A DNA stretch of 64,000 bases from Streptomyces sp. AV19 (GCF_015999245.1 NZ_JAEAMR010000007.1:941711-1005710), one strand, 5' to 3'. Positions 28,289-40,038 are shown, counted from the stretch's first letter. The notes: generated from the sequence alone by a model not told the origin. Numbers and translations: made by a program.

Positions 28289-28322
28289 GAGATCAGTGTA
28301 GTGGGTCTGTCGATATGAAGTC

Positions 28323-28336
28323 TCTTGACGTCAAGA
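28323..28336. promoter_or_regulatory. tamR-tam operator palindrome
   Basis: TCTTGACGTCAAGA is a perfect 14-bp palindrome in the divergent spacer. It contains TTGACG, which with a 17-nt spacer and GATGCT (28348-28353) could be the tam -35, so a bound repressor would block tam. It is centred about 41 bp from the probable tamR start point. The sequence fits the TCTTGA/TCAAGA symmetry known for TamR-type sites. Confidence 0.75.
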
Positions 28337-28404
28337 TAGTTCGGAGGGATGCTGTCGGAGGGATGCCGGCAGCACGCCCGCTCCACGGGAGGACCACGAT
28401 CACC

Positions 28405-29217
28405 ATGCCGCACACCCCCACCTGGGACCCCGCGCAGTATCTGCGCCACGCGGGCCACCGCACCCGTCCCTTCCTCGATCTGCTCGCCCGCGTCCCCGCT
28501 CTGCCGGCCACCGGTCCCGCCCGCATCGTGGACCTCGGCTGCGGCGCGGGCAACGTCACGGCCCTCCTCGCCGAGCGCTGGCCGGACGCGCTGATCACCG
28601 GGCTGGACAACTCGCCCGAGATGCTGCGCGACGCGCAGGCGCACGCGGGCCGCACCGGTGGTGGCGGCCGGATCTCCTTCGCCGGGGCGGACGCCGCCGA
28701 CTGGGCCCCGATCGGGCCCCTCGACCTGATCGTCTCCAACGCCGCGCTCCAGTGGGTGCCCGGGCATGCCGACTCCTTCCCCGCCTGGACCTCGGCGCTC
28801 TCCCCGGGCGGCGTGTTCGCCTTCCAGGTCCCCGGCAACGCGGACGCCCCGTCCCACACCCTGCTGCACGAGCTGTGCGAATCCCTCCGCTGGCGGGACC
28901 GCCTCGACGGCGTCCTGCGCGGGCCGCACCGCGTGCTGGAGCCGGCGGAGTATCTGGAGCGCCTGGCGGCCCTGGGCCTGGCCGTCGACGCCTGGGAGAC
29001 GACGTACTGCCACCTGCTGACCGGCGAGGACCCGGTCCTCGACTGGATGAAGGGCACGGGCCTGCGTCCCGTCCTGACGGCTCTGGCGGACGCCCCTGCG
29101 GACCGCGAGGAGTTCCTCGCCGCCTACGCGGCGCTGCTGCGCGCGGCGTACCCGCGGGGCGAGCACGGGACGGTCTTCCCGTTCCGCCGGATCTTCGTGG
29201 TGGCGCGGAAGGGGTGA
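28405..29217 (+). CDS. tam: Trans-aconitate 2-methyltransferase
   Basis: A 270-residue SAM-dependent methyltransferase. The SAM loop is VDLGCGAGNVTALLAERWP, followed by GLDNSPEML, and DLIVSNAALQWVPGH is typical of Tam. The start PHTPTWDPAQYLRHAGHRTRPF also matches the family. Methylation neutralises trans-aconitate, an inhibitor of aconitase formed from cis-aconitate. ATG 28405 has GGAGG about 12 nt upstream; 30 more residues upstream are open but cross the operator. It is divergent from tamR, and a strong hairpin begins at its stop codon. Confidence 0.9.
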   Translation: MPHTPTWDPAQYLRHAGHRTRPFLDLLARVPALPATGPARIVDLGCGAGNVTALLAERWPDALITGLDNSPEMLRDAQAHAGRTGGGGRISFAGADAADWAPIGPLDLIVSNAALQWVPGHADSFPAWTSALSPGGVFAFQVPGNADAPSHTLLHELCESLRWRDRLDGVLRGPHRVLEPAEYLERLAALGLAVDAWETTYCHLLTGEDPVLDWMKGTGLRPVLTALADAPADREEFLAAYAALLRAAYPRGEHGTVFPFRRIFVVARKG

Positions 29218-29253
29218 AGCGCCGGACCGGCTGATTCAGCCCGTCCGGCGCTT
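29217..29253 (+). terminator. tam terminator built from repeat B
   Basis: AAGCGCCGGACCGGCT (29217-29232) and AGCCCGTCCGGCGCTT (29238-29253) pair over 16 bp with one mismatch around a 5-nt loop, starting within the tam stop codon. The right arm is part of repeat B. Confidence 0.75.
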
Positions 29254-29445
29254 GAGGACGAACGCGGCGCAGCCGCGTTGCGGGGCGCGGGGGGGGCGAA
29301 GCCCCCGCCCACCGCGCGGAGCGCGGTGCCGGGCCGAGGGGCGCAGCCCCGGAAGAAACGGTGAAAGGGCGGGGCGGGGAGTAAAACCGGGACGAAGCCC
29401 CGCCGGTCCCGCGCCCCGGCCGAGGCGGACGACGGGCCGGGCCCG
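29254..29445 (+). repeat. Repeat cluster between tam and TetR genes
   Basis: After the terminator come the AACGCGGCGCAGCCGCGTT hairpin, a CACCGCGCGGAGCGCGGTG hairpin and a perfect repeat A core at 29356-29369. This copy has no inverted partner nearby. The genes on either side converge here. Confidence 0.85.
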
Positions 29446-30138
29446 TCAAGAACGCCGATGCCCGACCAGCCTCGGCCTCGGCTCCAGCCCGTCCAGCCCG
29501 TGCCACGCCAGGTTCACCAGATGCGCCGCCACCTCCGCCTTCTTCGGCCGGCGGACGTCCAGCCACCACTGCCCCGTCAGGGCCACCATCCCCACCAACG
29601 CCTGCGCGTACAGCGGCGCCAGCTTCGGATCGAAGCCCCGGGCCTTGAACTCCAGGCCCAGGATGTCCTCGACCTGCGTGGCGATGTCGCTGATCAGCGA
29701 GGCGAAGGTGCCCGTCGACTGCGCCACCGGCGAATCGCGGACCAGGATCCGGAAGCCGTCCGTGTAGGAGTCGATGTAGTCGAGGAGGGCGAACGCCGCC
29801 TGCTCCAGCAGCTCCCGCGGGTGGCCCGCGGTCAGCGCCCCCGTGACCATGTCCAGCAGCTGCCGCATCTCGCGGTCCACGACGACCGCGTAGAGCCCTT
29901 CTTTGCCCCCGAAGTGCTCGTAGACCACCGGCTTGGAGACCCCGGCCTTCGCCGCGATCTCCTCGACCGACGTGCCCTCGAAACCGCGCTCGGCGAAGAG
30001 CGTGCGACCGACGTCCAGCAGTTGCTCGCGGCGCTCCGCGCCGGTCATCCGCACCCGGCGGGTGCGTCTGGTCCCGGCCGGGGGGTTCTGGTCCTTCTTA
30101 CCGGTGGTCTTGCTGTCGATCGCCACGCCGTCAATCAT
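29446..30138 (-). CDS. TetR-family regulator, desaturase operon
   Basis: A 230-residue TetR repressor. After a basic N-terminal tail of about 30 residues comes the HTH (about 32-78: RREQLLDVGRTLFAERGFEG, then VEEIAAKAGVSKPVVYEHFGGKEGLY). The ligand-binding helices end with WHGLDGL. Its start overlaps the desaturase stop by 4 bp (ATGA), so it is co-transcribed with the gene it probably controls. A fatty-acyl ligand is an inference from context. Confidence 0.88.
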   Translation of the reverse strand: MIDGVAIDSKTTGKKDQNPPAGTRRTRRVRMTGAERREQLLDVGRTLFAERGFEGTSVEEIAAKAGVSKPVVYEHFGGKEGLYAVVVDREMRQLLDMVTGALTAGHPRELLEQAAFALLDYIDSYTDGFRILVRDSPVAQSTGTFASLISDIATQVEDILGLEFKARGFDPKLAPLYAQALVGMVALTGQWWLDVRRPKKAEVAAHLVNLAWHGLDGLEPRPRLVGHRRS

Positions 30139-31121
30139 GCCGCGTGAGCGGCACCCTCCTTCTCCTTGCGCTTGGACGCGATGCGGTCCGCCTTGGGCCA
30201 GCGCACGTCGTACGCCCACCCGGCCTTCTCGAACCAGCGGATGATACGGGCGCTGGAGTCGATCTGCCCGCGCAGGACCCCGTGCCGGGCCGACGTCGGG
30301 TCGGCGTGGTGCAGGTTGTGCCAGGACTCGCCGCAGGACAGGATCGCCAGCCACCACACGTTCCCCGAGCGGTCGCGCGACTTGAAGGGCCGCTTGCCCA
30401 CCGCGTGGCAGATCGAGTTGATGGACCACGTCACATGGTGCAGCAGCGCCACCCGGACCAGCGAACCCCAGAAGAAGGCCGTCACCGCCCCCTGCCACGA
30501 CCAGGTCGCCAGACCGCCCACCAGCGGCGGGATCAGCAGCGACACCGTCGTCCACAGCACGAACTGGCGGGAGACCGCCCGGATCGCCGGATCCTTGATC
30601 AGGTCCGGGGCGTACTTGTGCTGCGGCGTCTGCTCCTCGTCGAACATCCAGCCGACGTGGGCCCACCACAGGCCCTTCATCAGCGCCGGGATCGTCTCAC
30701 CGAAGCGCCACGGCGAATGCGGGTCGCCCTCGGCGTCCGAGAACTTGTGGTGCCTGCGGTGGTCCGCCACCCAGCGCACCACCGGCCCCTCGACCGCCAG
30801 CGACCCCATGACCGCCAGCGCGATGCGCAGCGGCCGCTTGGCCTTGAAGGAACCGTGTGTGAAATAGCGGTGGAAGCCGATCGTGATGCCGTGGCAGCCG
30901 ATGAAGTACATCGCCGTCATCAGCCCCAGATCGAGCCAGCTCACCCCCCAGCCCCAGGCGAGCGGTACCGCGGCGACGAGCGCGACGAAGGGGACGGTGA
31001 TGAAGAGCAGCAGGGTGATCTGTTCGATCGAGCGCTTGCTGTCACCACCGAGCGTGGCGGAAGGGAGCGCGGCCTGTTGGGCCTTCGGCACGTCTTCGAG
31101 CACGTCGGGACTTGCAGTCAT
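30135..31121 (-). CDS. Acyl-CoA/acyl-lipid delta-9-type desaturase
   Basis: A 328-residue membrane fatty-acid desaturase that uses a di-iron centre to put a double bond into acyl chains. The three histidine boxes are present: HRYFTH (after GITIGF), HRRHH ([12 protein letters not shown]) and HNLHH ([11 protein letters not shown]). Four membrane helices are visible in pairs. ATG 31121 starts [15 protein letters not shown]. It is followed by the overlapping TetR gene. Its promoter region, shared with divergent ppc, contains operator-like inverted repeats. Confidence 0.92.
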   Translation of the reverse strand: MTASPDVLEDVPKAQQAALPSATLGGDSKRSIEQITLLLFITVPFVALVAAVPLAWGWGVSWLDLGLMTAMYFIGCHGITIGFHRYFTHGSFKAKRPLRIALAVMGSLAVEGPVVRWVADHRRHHKFSDAEGDPHSPWRFGETIPALMKGLWWAHVGWMFDEEQTPQHKYAPDLIKDPAIRAVSRQFVLWTTVSLLIPPLVGGLATWSWQGAVTAFFWGSLVRVALLHHVTWSINSICHAVGKRPFKSRDRSGNVWWLAILSCGESWHNLHHADPTSARHGVLRGQIDSSARIIRWFEKAGWAYDVRWPKADRIASKRKEKEGAAHAA

Positions 31122-31153
31122 GGGGGTTCCCTCGTGGGGGTCGGGGGGCTGGC

Positions 31154-31182
31154 TACGGTTCCGTAACCTACGGCAACGTAAG
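31154..31182. promoter_or_regulatory. Inverted repeats in the desaturase promoter region
   Basis: TACGG-TT-CCGTA (31154-31165) and CCTACG-GCAA-CGTAAG (31167-31182) are adjacent inverted repeats sharing a TACG/CGTA core, 33-61 bp upstream of the desaturase start. They are good candidates for the binding site of the co-transcribed TetR protein. Confidence 0.55.
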
Positions 31183-31243
31183 TATGGCAGGGCCCCGCGA
31201 GGGGGCAAGAGGGCTCTCGGCCACCGCGCGTCGGGCGGCGACC

Positions 31244-31249
31244 TATGCT
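31244..31249 (+). promoter_or_regulatory. Probable ppc -10 element
   Basis: TATGCT lies 69 bp before the GTG of ppc. It fits the actinobacterial -10 consensus. No clear -35 is seen 17-18 bp upstream. Confidence 0.4.
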
Positions 31250-31318
31250 TGGGGCGTCGGACAGCGCGGTCCGCCACCCCTCCAGACGTGCTCGGAAACA
31301 CCGCAAGGAGCCGCACCT

Positions 31319-34060
<2,742 letters not shown>

Positions 34061-34330
34061 GGCCGGGGCGGGAGGGGGATTTACCCCGGCCCCGCCCTTT
34101 CACCGTTTCTTCCGGGGGGACCCCGGACCCCATTCGCCCTTCGGGCGAAGTCCTCAAGCGCCGGACGGGCTGAAGTAGCCCGTCCGGCGCTTGAGGACAA
34201 CCGCGCGGAGCGCGGTTTCGGGGGTCCAGGGGGCGAAGCCCCCGGTCAACGCGGCGAAGCCGCGTTGTGGGCCCGGGGCTTGCCCCGGAAGAAACGGTGA
34301 AAGGGCGGGACAGGGGCAACCCCCCACCCA
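34061..34330. repeat. Repeat cassette between convergent ppc and pth
   Basis: Repeat A is on the minus strand at 34095-34108 and on the plus strand at 34292-34305. Between them lie the perfect repeat-B palindrome (34150-34198), a CGCGGAGCGCG hairpin and an AACGCGGCGAAGCCGCGTT hairpin. This is the shortest of the three inverted repeat-A pairs (211 bp). Confidence 0.9.
34150..34198. terminator. Perfect 22-bp-arm bidirectional terminator
   Basis: Arms of 22 bp (34150-34171 and 34177-34198) are exactly complementary around the loop GAAGT. Each arm is one copy of repeat B (CCGTCCGGCGCTTGAGGAC in the right arm). It sits between convergent genes and should stop transcription from both sides. Confidence 0.85.
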
Positions 34331-34930
34331 CTACGAGTTGTACGTCCCCTGCGCGCGTTCGAGCCCGTCCACGATCAACGACTCGACCGCGTCGGCCGCG
34401 CGATCCACTTCGTACGCGAGATCCTTGCGCTCCGCGGCGGAGAAGTCCTTCAGCACGAAGTCCGCGACCTGCATCCGCCCCGGCGGCCGGCCGATGCCGA
34501 AGCGGACGCGGCAGTAGTCCGGCCCGAGCGACTTCGTGATCGACTTCAGCCCGTTGTGGCCGTTGTCGCCGCCGCCCACCTTCAGCCGCAGCTGGCCGTA
34601 GTCGATGTCCAGCTCGTCGTGGACGGCCACGATCCGCCCCACCGGCACCTTGTAGAAGTCGCGCAGCGCCGTCGTCGGACCCCCGGACAGGTTCATGAAC
34701 GACATCGGCTTGGCGATCACCACCCGGCGGCTCGACGGGCCGGGCGCGCCCAGCCGTCCCTCGACGACCTGCGCCCGCCCCGCCTTGTGCGCCTTGAACT
34801 TCGCCCCGATCCGCTCCGCGAGCAGATCGGCGACCATGAAGCCCACGTTGTGGCGGTTGCCCGCGTACTCGGGTCCGGGGTTGCCCAGGCCCACGATCAG
34901 CCAGGGGCTCGCACTCGTGTCGTCCGTCAT
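34331..34930 (-). CDS. pth: Peptidyl-tRNA hydrolase
   Basis: A 199-residue enzyme that frees tRNAs from drop-off peptides. The motifs [19 protein letters not shown] (with the catalytic His), [25 protein letters not shown] and [13 protein letters not shown] are all present. I chose ATG 34930 because the AAGGAG is 8 nt upstream; ATG 34936 would leave only 2 nt. It is downstream of rplY on the same strand with an 80-bp spacer. Confidence 0.96.
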   Translation of the reverse strand: MTDDTSASPWLIVGLGNPGPEYAGNRHNVGFMVADLLAERIGAKFKAHKAGRAQVVEGRLGAPGPSSRRVVIAKPMSFMNLSGGPTTALRDFYKVPVGRIVAVHDELDIDYGQLRLKVGGGDNGHNGLKSITKSLGPDYCRVRFGIGRPPGRMQVADFVLKDFSAAERKDLAYEVDRAADAVESLIVDGLERAQGTYNS

Positions 34931-35009
34931 CCGCATGTCTCCTTCATACGCCAACCGCCGCCCCGCTCCGGGTCGGGAGCGGGACGGCGGCCGGAGGAAA
35001 ATACGAGGC

Positions 35010-35585
35010 TCAGGCCTCGGCACCCTCGGTGGCCTCGGCCGGAGCGGCCTGGCCGGCGACGACGTGCAGGACGACCGCGTCGGCGTCCACGGCCAGCTCG
35101 ACACCGGCCGGCAGGACGACGTCCTTGGCGAGGACGGAGGCACCGGCCTCCAGGCCCGCGATGGAGACGGTGACGGCCTCGGGGATGTGGGTGGCCTCGG
35201 CCTGGACCGGCAGGGCGGTCAGGGTGTGCTCGAGCAGGTTGCCGCCGGCGGCCAGGTCGCCCTCGGTCTGGACCGGAACCTCGACGGTGACCTTCTCGCC
35301 ACGCTTGACGACCAGCAGGTCGACGTGCTCCAGGAAGCCCTTCAGCGGGTCACGCTGGACCTGCTTGGGGATGACGAGCTCGTCGCGGCCCTCGATGTCC
35401 AGGGAGAGCAGGGCGTTCGGGGTCTTGAGCGCCATCATCAGGTCGTGGCCCGGCAGGGACACGTGGACCGGCTCGGAGCCGTGACCGTAGACGACGGCCG
35501 GAACCTGGTGGGCACGGCGGATGCGGCGGGCGGAGCCCTTGCCGAACTCGGTGCGGACGGCGGCGGCGAGCTTGATCTCGGCCAT
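35010..35585 (-). CDS. rplY: Ribosomal protein bL25, CTC/general-stress form
   Basis: A 191-residue protein with the N-terminal 5S-rRNA-binding L25 domain (about 1-90: [27 protein letters not shown]) and the C-terminal TL5/CTC beta domain (about 95-180). It ends in an acidic Ala/Glu tail. It belongs to the large subunit. ATG 35585 has GAGGAG about 7 nt upstream. It follows prs with a hairpin in the 182-bp spacer. Confidence 0.95.
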   Translation of the reverse strand: MAEIKLAAAVRTEFGKGSARRIRRAHQVPAVVYGHGSEPVHVSLPGHDLMMALKTPNALLSLDIEGRDELVIPKQVQRDPLKGFLEHVDLLVVKRGEKVTVEVPVQTEGDLAAGGNLLEHTLTALPVQAEATHIPEAVTVSIAGLEAGASVLAKDVVLPAGVELAVDADAVVLHVVAGQAAPAEATEGAEA

Positions 35586-35687
35586 GGTGCACTCCTCGGA
35601 GGTCTTGTCAGTGGACAGGGTCACCCGGCCCACGAACGGCCTGCTACGAAGAGCGCGTCGATAACGGACCGCCGTGACGCGAAACGC

Positions 35688-35742
35688 GTACGGCCTCCCT
35701 CGCCGAGCAACTCGAGGAGTCTACCCGGCGGGGAGGCCGTAC
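35688..35742 (-). terminator. Hairpin between prs and rplY
   Basis: GTACGGCCTCCC (35688-35699) and GGGAGGCCGTAC (35731-35742) are perfect 12-bp arms around a 31-nt loop. Read on the minus strand it lies after prs and about 100 nt before the rplY start. It may be a terminator for prs or a control structure in the rplY leader. Confidence 0.65.
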
Positions 35743-35767
35743 TCTAAATCGATCAGTCCGGGACCGG

Positions 35768-36745
35768 TTATGCCTGCTCGTCGAAGAGGCTGGTGACCGA
35801 ACCGTCCTCGAACACCTCGCGCACCGCGCGGGCGATCGTCGGCGCGATCGACAGCACCGTGATCTTGTCGAGCTCCAGCTCGTTCGGCGTCGGCAGGGTG
35901 TTGGTGAAGACGAACTCGCTGACCTTGGAGTTCTTCAGCCGGTCCGCGGCCGGGCCGGAGAGCACACCGTGCGTGGCGGTGACGATGACGTCCGCGGCGC
36001 CGTGCGCGAACAGGGCGTCCGCGGCGGCGCAGATGGTGCCACCGGTGTCGATCATGTCGTCCACCAGTACGCAGACACGATCCTTCACGTCACCGACGAC
36101 CTCGTGCACCGTGACCTGGTTGGCGACATCCTTGTCACGCCGCTTGTGCACGATCGCCAGCGGGGCGCCCAGCCGGTCGCACCAGCGGTCGGCGACGCGG
36201 ACCCGGCCGGCGTCCGGGGAGACGACGGTGAGCTTGTCGCGGTCCACCTTGGCGCCCACGTAGTCCGCCAGGATCGGCAGCGCGAACAGGTGGTCCACCG
36301 GGCCGTCGAAGAAGCCCTGGATCTGGTCGGTGTGCAGGTCGACCGTGAGGATCCGGTCGGCGCCGGCGGTCTTGAACAGGTCGGCGATCAGACGGGCCGA
36401 GATGGGCTCGCGGCCGCGGTGCTTCTTGTCCTGCCGGGCGTAGCCGTAGAACGGCACGATCACGGTGATGCTCCGGGCCGAGGCCCGCTTCAGAGCATCG
36501 AGCATGATCAGCTGCTCCATGACCCACTTGTTGATGGGAGCCGTGTGGCTCTGCATCAGGAAGCAGTCGGCGCCGCGCGCGGACTCCTGGAAACGGACGT
36601 AGATCTCGCCGTTCGCGAAGTCGAACGCCTTGGTCGGGACGATGCCGACGCCCAGCTGGTGCGCGACCTCCTCGGCAAGCTCGGGGTGGGCGCGGCCGGA
36701 GAAGAGCATCAGCTTCTTCTCGCCGGTCGTCTTGATCCCGGTCAC
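35768..36745 (-). CDS. prs: Ribose-phosphate pyrophosphokinase (PRPP synthetase)
   Basis: A 325-residue class I enzyme making PRPP from ribose-5-phosphate and ATP for nucleotide, His and Trp synthesis. FSGRAHPELAEEVA and FANGEIYVRFQES begin the protein; FYGYARQDKK is the ATP site, SPDAGRVRVADRW the flexible loop and VLVDDMIDTGGTI the PRPP-binding loop. GTG 36745 has AAGGAG 9 nt upstream. It lies 73 bp downstream of glmU and is likely co-transcribed with it, as in most actinomycetes. Confidence 0.96.
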   Translation of the reverse strand: MTGIKTTGEKKLMLFSGRAHPELAEEVAHQLGVGIVPTKAFDFANGEIYVRFQESARGADCFLMQSHTAPINKWVMEQLIMLDALKRASARSITVIVPFYGYARQDKKHRGREPISARLIADLFKTAGADRILTVDLHTDQIQGFFDGPVDHLFALPILADYVGAKVDRDKLTVVSPDAGRVRVADRWCDRLGAPLAIVHKRRDKDVANQVTVHEVVGDVKDRVCVLVDDMIDTGGTICAAADALFAHGAADVIVTATHGVLSGPAADRLKNSKVSEFVFTNTLPTPNELELDKITVLSIAPTIARAVREVFEDGSVTSLFDEQA

Positions 36746-36818
36746 AGCACAGTCTCCTTGGATGTCGCTTTGTGTGCGCTTATCACGGTACGCCCCGATC
36801 GACGGGGCCGTTTCACGG

Positions 36819-38276
36819 TCACTGCTCCCCGTCATGCTCCTGGAGAGCGGAGGAAGCGGCCTGCGCGGCCGCGCTACCCGGGCGCTTCCGCGCCACCCAG
36901 CCCTCGATATTCCGCTGCTGGCCTCGTGCGACGGCCAGCGAACCCGGGGGCACATCCTTGGTGATGACCGAACCGGCGGCGGTGTAGGCGCCGTCCCCGA
37001 TCGTGACCGGAGCCACAAACATGTTGTCCGATCCGGTGCGGCAGTGCGAGCCGATCGTGGTGTGGTGCTTGTTCACACCGTCGTAGTTCACGAAGACGCT
37101 CGCGGCGCCGATGTTGGTGTACTCGCCGATGGTGGCGTCGCCCACGTAGGAGAGGTGCGGCACCTTGGTGCCCTCGCCGACCTCGGCGTTCTTCATCTCG
37201 ACGTAGGCGCCGGCCTTCGACTTCGCGCCGAGCTTCGTGCCCGGCCGCAGGTAGGCGAAGGGGCCGACGGCGGCCCGCTCGCCGATCAGCGCGGAGTCCG
37301 CCACGGTGTTGTCCACCCGGGCGCCCGCGCCCACGGTGGTGTCCGTCAGGCGGCAGTTCGGGCCGACCTCGGCACCGGTGGCCACGTGCGTGGCGCCCAG
37401 CAGCTGGGTGCCGGGGTGCACCAGCGCGTCCGGCTCGAAGGTCACCGTGACGTCCACCCAGGTCGTCGCCGGGTCCACCACGGTCACGCCGCTCATCATC
37501 GCCTCGACGAGCAGCCGCTCGTTGAGCAGCCGGCGGGCCTCGGCGAGCTGGACGCGGTTGTTGATGCCGAGGATCTCCCGGTGGTCGGGGGCGACCGCCG
37601 CGCCGACCCGGTGACCGGCCTCGCGCAGGATGCCGAGGACGTCCGTCAGGTACTCCTCGCCCTGGCTGTTGTCCGTGCGGACCTTGCCCAGCGCGTCCGC
37701 CAGCAGCTTGCCGTCGAAGGCGAACACCCCGGAGTTGATCTCCCGGATCGCCCGCTGCTCCTCGGTCGCGTCCTTGTGCTCGACGATCTCGGTCACCGCG
37801 CCGGTGGCGGGGTCGCGCACGATCCGCCCGTAGCCGGTGGAGTCGGGCACCTCGGCCGACAGCACGGTCACCGCGTTGCCGTCGGCGGCGTGGACGTCCG
37901 CGAGGCGGGCCAGCGTCGAGCCGGTGAGCAGCGGGGTGTCGCCGCAGACGACGATCACGGTGCCCTCGGGGCGGACGCCCTCGCGGGCCAGCTCCTCCAG
38001 GCCCATGCGCACGGCGTGGCCGGTGCCGTTCTGCTCGTACTGGACGGCCGTGCGGACGGCCGGGTCGGTCTCGGCGAGGTGCGCGGTGACCTGCTCGCGG
38101 GCGTGCCCGACGATCACGACGAGCTGCTCGGGCGCCAGCTCGCGGGCGGCGGCGACGACGTGCCCGACGAGGGACCGGCCGCAGATCGAGTGCAGGACCT
38201 TGGGGGTGGCCGACTTCATGCGGGTGCCCTCACCCGCTGCGAGAACGACGACGGCTGCCGGGCGGTTGGCGCTCAC
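36819..38276 (-). CDS. glmU: Bifunctional GlmU (uridyltransferase/acetyltransferase)
   Basis: A 485-residue bifunctional enzyme producing UDP-GlcNAc for the cell wall. The N-terminal pyrophosphorylase domain opens with VVVLAAGEGTRMKSATPKVLH and has VCGDTPLL. The C-terminal left-handed beta-helix (from about 260) has hexapeptide repeats and the acetyltransferase segment HLSYVGDATIGEYTNIGA, and ends with QRNIEGWVARKRPGS. GTG 38276 gives the conserved SANRPAAVVVLAAGEG start. tRNA-Gln is upstream on the same strand. Confidence 0.96.
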   Translation of the reverse strand: MSANRPAAVVVLAAGEGTRMKSATPKVLHSICGRSLVGHVVAAARELAPEQLVVIVGHAREQVTAHLAETDPAVRTAVQYEQNGTGHAVRMGLEELAREGVRPEGTVIVVCGDTPLLTGSTLARLADVHAADGNAVTVLSAEVPDSTGYGRIVRDPATGAVTEIVEHKDATEEQRAIREINSGVFAFDGKLLADALGKVRTDNSQGEEYLTDVLGILREAGHRVGAAVAPDHREILGINNRVQLAEARRLLNERLLVEAMMSGVTVVDPATTWVDVTVTFEPDALVHPGTQLLGATHVATGAEVGPNCRLTDTTVGAGARVDNTVADSALIGERAAVGPFAYLRPGTKLGAKSKAGAYVEMKNAEVGEGTKVPHLSYVGDATIGEYTNIGAASVFVNYDGVNKHHTTIGSHCRTGSDNMFVAPVTIGDGAYTAAGSVITKDVPPGSLAVARGQQRNIEGWVARKRPGSAAAQAASSALQEHDGEQ

Positions 38277-38355
38277 GGGTGGGCCCTTCGGCTTCGAGGG
38301 TTCGAGGGGGTGACACCCGCAGGATACCGGTGCGTACGGGGCCCGGAATGCCGAA

Positions 38356-38382
38356 GGGTCCTGACCTGCGCGGTCAGGACCC
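38356..38382 (-). terminator. Terminator after tRNA-Gln
   Basis: GGGTCCTGACC and GGTCAGGACCC are perfect 11-bp arms around a 5-nt loop. On the minus strand it begins 7 nt after the tRNA CCA end and lies before glmU. Confidence 0.8.
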
Positions 38383-38389
38383 TGTGCCC

Positions 38390-38463
38390 TGGCTCCCGGG
38401 GAAGGAATCGAACCCTCATTCAATGAACCAAAATCATTTGTCCTGCCATTAGACGACCCGGGA
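38390..38463 (-). tRNA. tRNA-Gln (anticodon UUG)
   Basis: Read on the minus strand, the 7-bp acceptor stem TCCCGGG/CCCGGGA is followed by discriminator G and an encoded CCA. The anticodon stem AATGA/TCATT holds the loop TTTTGGT, giving anticodon TTG. The T-arm has GGTTCGATTCC. Length is 74 nt with CCA. Confidence 0.95.
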
Positions 38464-38633
38464 TGGTTCGCCCGTCGCGCCCGATTGCTTGATCGGCAGC
38501 GCGCGCAGACACCACTATGCCGTACGGCATGGGCCGGATGCGACGGTGTCGGCCAGGGCGTCGTGAACTTCGCTTCTGCGGCTGCCGATTGCGTGACACT
38601 GTCAGTTTTTCGAAAACCGTTGGCACCCACCCG

Positions 38634-38646
38634 TAGTCTGGTCGGT
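38634..38646 (+). promoter_or_regulatory. Probable kinase promoter, leaderless
   Basis: TAGTCT (38634-38639) ends 7 nt before ATG 38647, with no Shine-Dalgarno in between. The 180-bp spacer between tRNA-Gln and this gene shows nothing else except an A+T-richer stretch at 38575-38620. Confidence 0.45.
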
Positions 38647-40008
38647 ATGACCACAACGGGGGCAATCACGGCTGCGGGCGCTCGGGGAGCGCCCGCGGGG
38701 CCGTGGTGGTGGGCCAGGCGGCGGAGCCTGGTGCTGGACGTCGTGCTGGCCGTGGTGTCGGCGCTGGAATGCGTGCTGGAAGGGATCGCCTTCGCCCACA
38801 AGGTGGGGCTGCCGGGCGTCCTGGGGGGTCTGGTGGGGCTGCCGGTCGGCGGCCTGTTGCTGATGCGGCGGCGGTGGCCGGTCGCCGTCGTCCTGGTGTC
38901 GATCGCGGTGACCCCGGCGGAGATGGGGTTCCTGCTGGCGGTCGTCGGCCTCTACTCCCTGGCCGCCTCGGAGGTCCCGCGGCGGATCATCGTCGTGCTC
39001 TCGGCCGCTTCCCTGGCCGGGACGCTGATCGTCTCAGCGGCCCGGTTCCACCAGGACATGGCCCAGGCCGACTACCGGCCGGGCCTGGGGATGGTGGTGC
39101 TGTTCTCATCCGTGATGGGCCTCGGCCTGACCGCCCCGCCGCTGCTGCTGGGGCTGTACGTCGGGGCGCGGCGGCGGCTGGTCGAGAGCCTGCGGGAGCG
39201 GGCCGACGGGCTGGAGCGGGAGCTGTCGCTGCTGGCCGAGCGCGCCGAGGAGCGCGCCGAGTGGGCCCGCGGCGAGGAGCGCACCCGCATCGCGCGCGAG
39301 ATGCACGACGTGGTGGCGCACCGGGTGTCGCTGATGGTGGTGCACGCCGCCGCGCTCCAGGCGGTGGCCCTCAAGGACCCGGAGAAGGCCTCGCGGAACG
39401 CGGCGCTCGTCGGCGACATGGGCCGGCAGGCGCTGACCGAGCTGCGGGAGATGCTCGGCGTCCTGCGCAAGACCCCGGACGGCGCCTCGGCGGCGACGCC
39501 GGCCGCGCGCGAGCCGGAGCGGCTGGCCGCGGTGGCCGCGGCCGCCTCGGAGCGGGTGCGCAGATCGGCCGGCGCGCGGGCGGCGGACGCGGCCGACGGG
39601 CCGTGCCTGGCGGAGCTGGCGGCCCTGGTGGGCCAGTCCCGGGAGGCCGGGATGGCGGTGGAGCTGCTGGTCGAGGGGGAGGGCCGGTCGTACGCGCCGC
39701 GGGTGGAGCGCACGGCGTACCGCGTGGTGCAGGAGGCGCTCACCAACGTCCACAAGCACGCCCCGGGCGCGGCCGCCCGGGTGCGGCTGGCGCACCGGGA
39801 GCGCGAGGTGGCGCTCCAGGTGGAGAACGGACCGTCCGGGGGCGGTACGGACGCGGGCCTGCCCAGCGGGGGCAACGGGCTGGTCGGGATGCGGGAGCGG
39901 GTGACCGCGCTCGGCGGCGTGTTCGTGTCCGGGCCGACGGACAAGGGCGGTTTCCGGGTGTCCGCGGTGATACCCGACGTGGCGCAGGGGCGCGCCGACG
40001 CGGCGTAG
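38647..40008 (+). CDS. Orphan NarL-type sensor histidine kinase
   Basis: A 453-residue kinase with five or six membrane helices (about 28-190), a charged coiled coil (LRERADGLERELSLLAERAEE in part), then HisKA_3 with H220 in REMHDVVAHR, and a HATPase domain (VVQEALTNVHKHAPG, GNGLVGMRERVTALGG). Such kinases normally phosphorylate a LuxR-type response regulator encoded next door. None is adjacent here, since the next gene is an immunity-type protein on the other strand. The stimulus is unknown. Confidence 0.9.
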   Translation: MTTTGAITAAGARGAPAGPWWWARRRSLVLDVVLAVVSALECVLEGIAFAHKVGLPGVLGGLVGLPVGGLLLMRRRWPVAVVLVSIAVTPAEMGFLLAVVGLYSLAASEVPRRIIVVLSAASLAGTLIVSAARFHQDMAQADYRPGLGMVVLFSSVMGLGLTAPPLLLGLYVGARRRLVESLRERADGLERELSLLAERAEERAEWARGEERTRIAREMHDVVAHRVSLMVVHAAALQAVALKDPEKASRNAALVGDMGRQALTELREMLGVLRKTPDGASAATPAAREPERLAAVAAAASERVRRSAGARAADAADGPCLAELAALVGQSREAGMAVELLVEGEGRSYAPRVERTAYRVVQEALTNVHKHAPGAAARVRLAHREREVALQVENGPSGGGTDAGLPSGGNGLVGMRERVTALGGVFVSGPTDKGGFRVSAVIPDVAQGRADAA

Positions 40009-40038
40009 CCGGGCGTCCTCCCCGGCTGCCGGCCGGCG

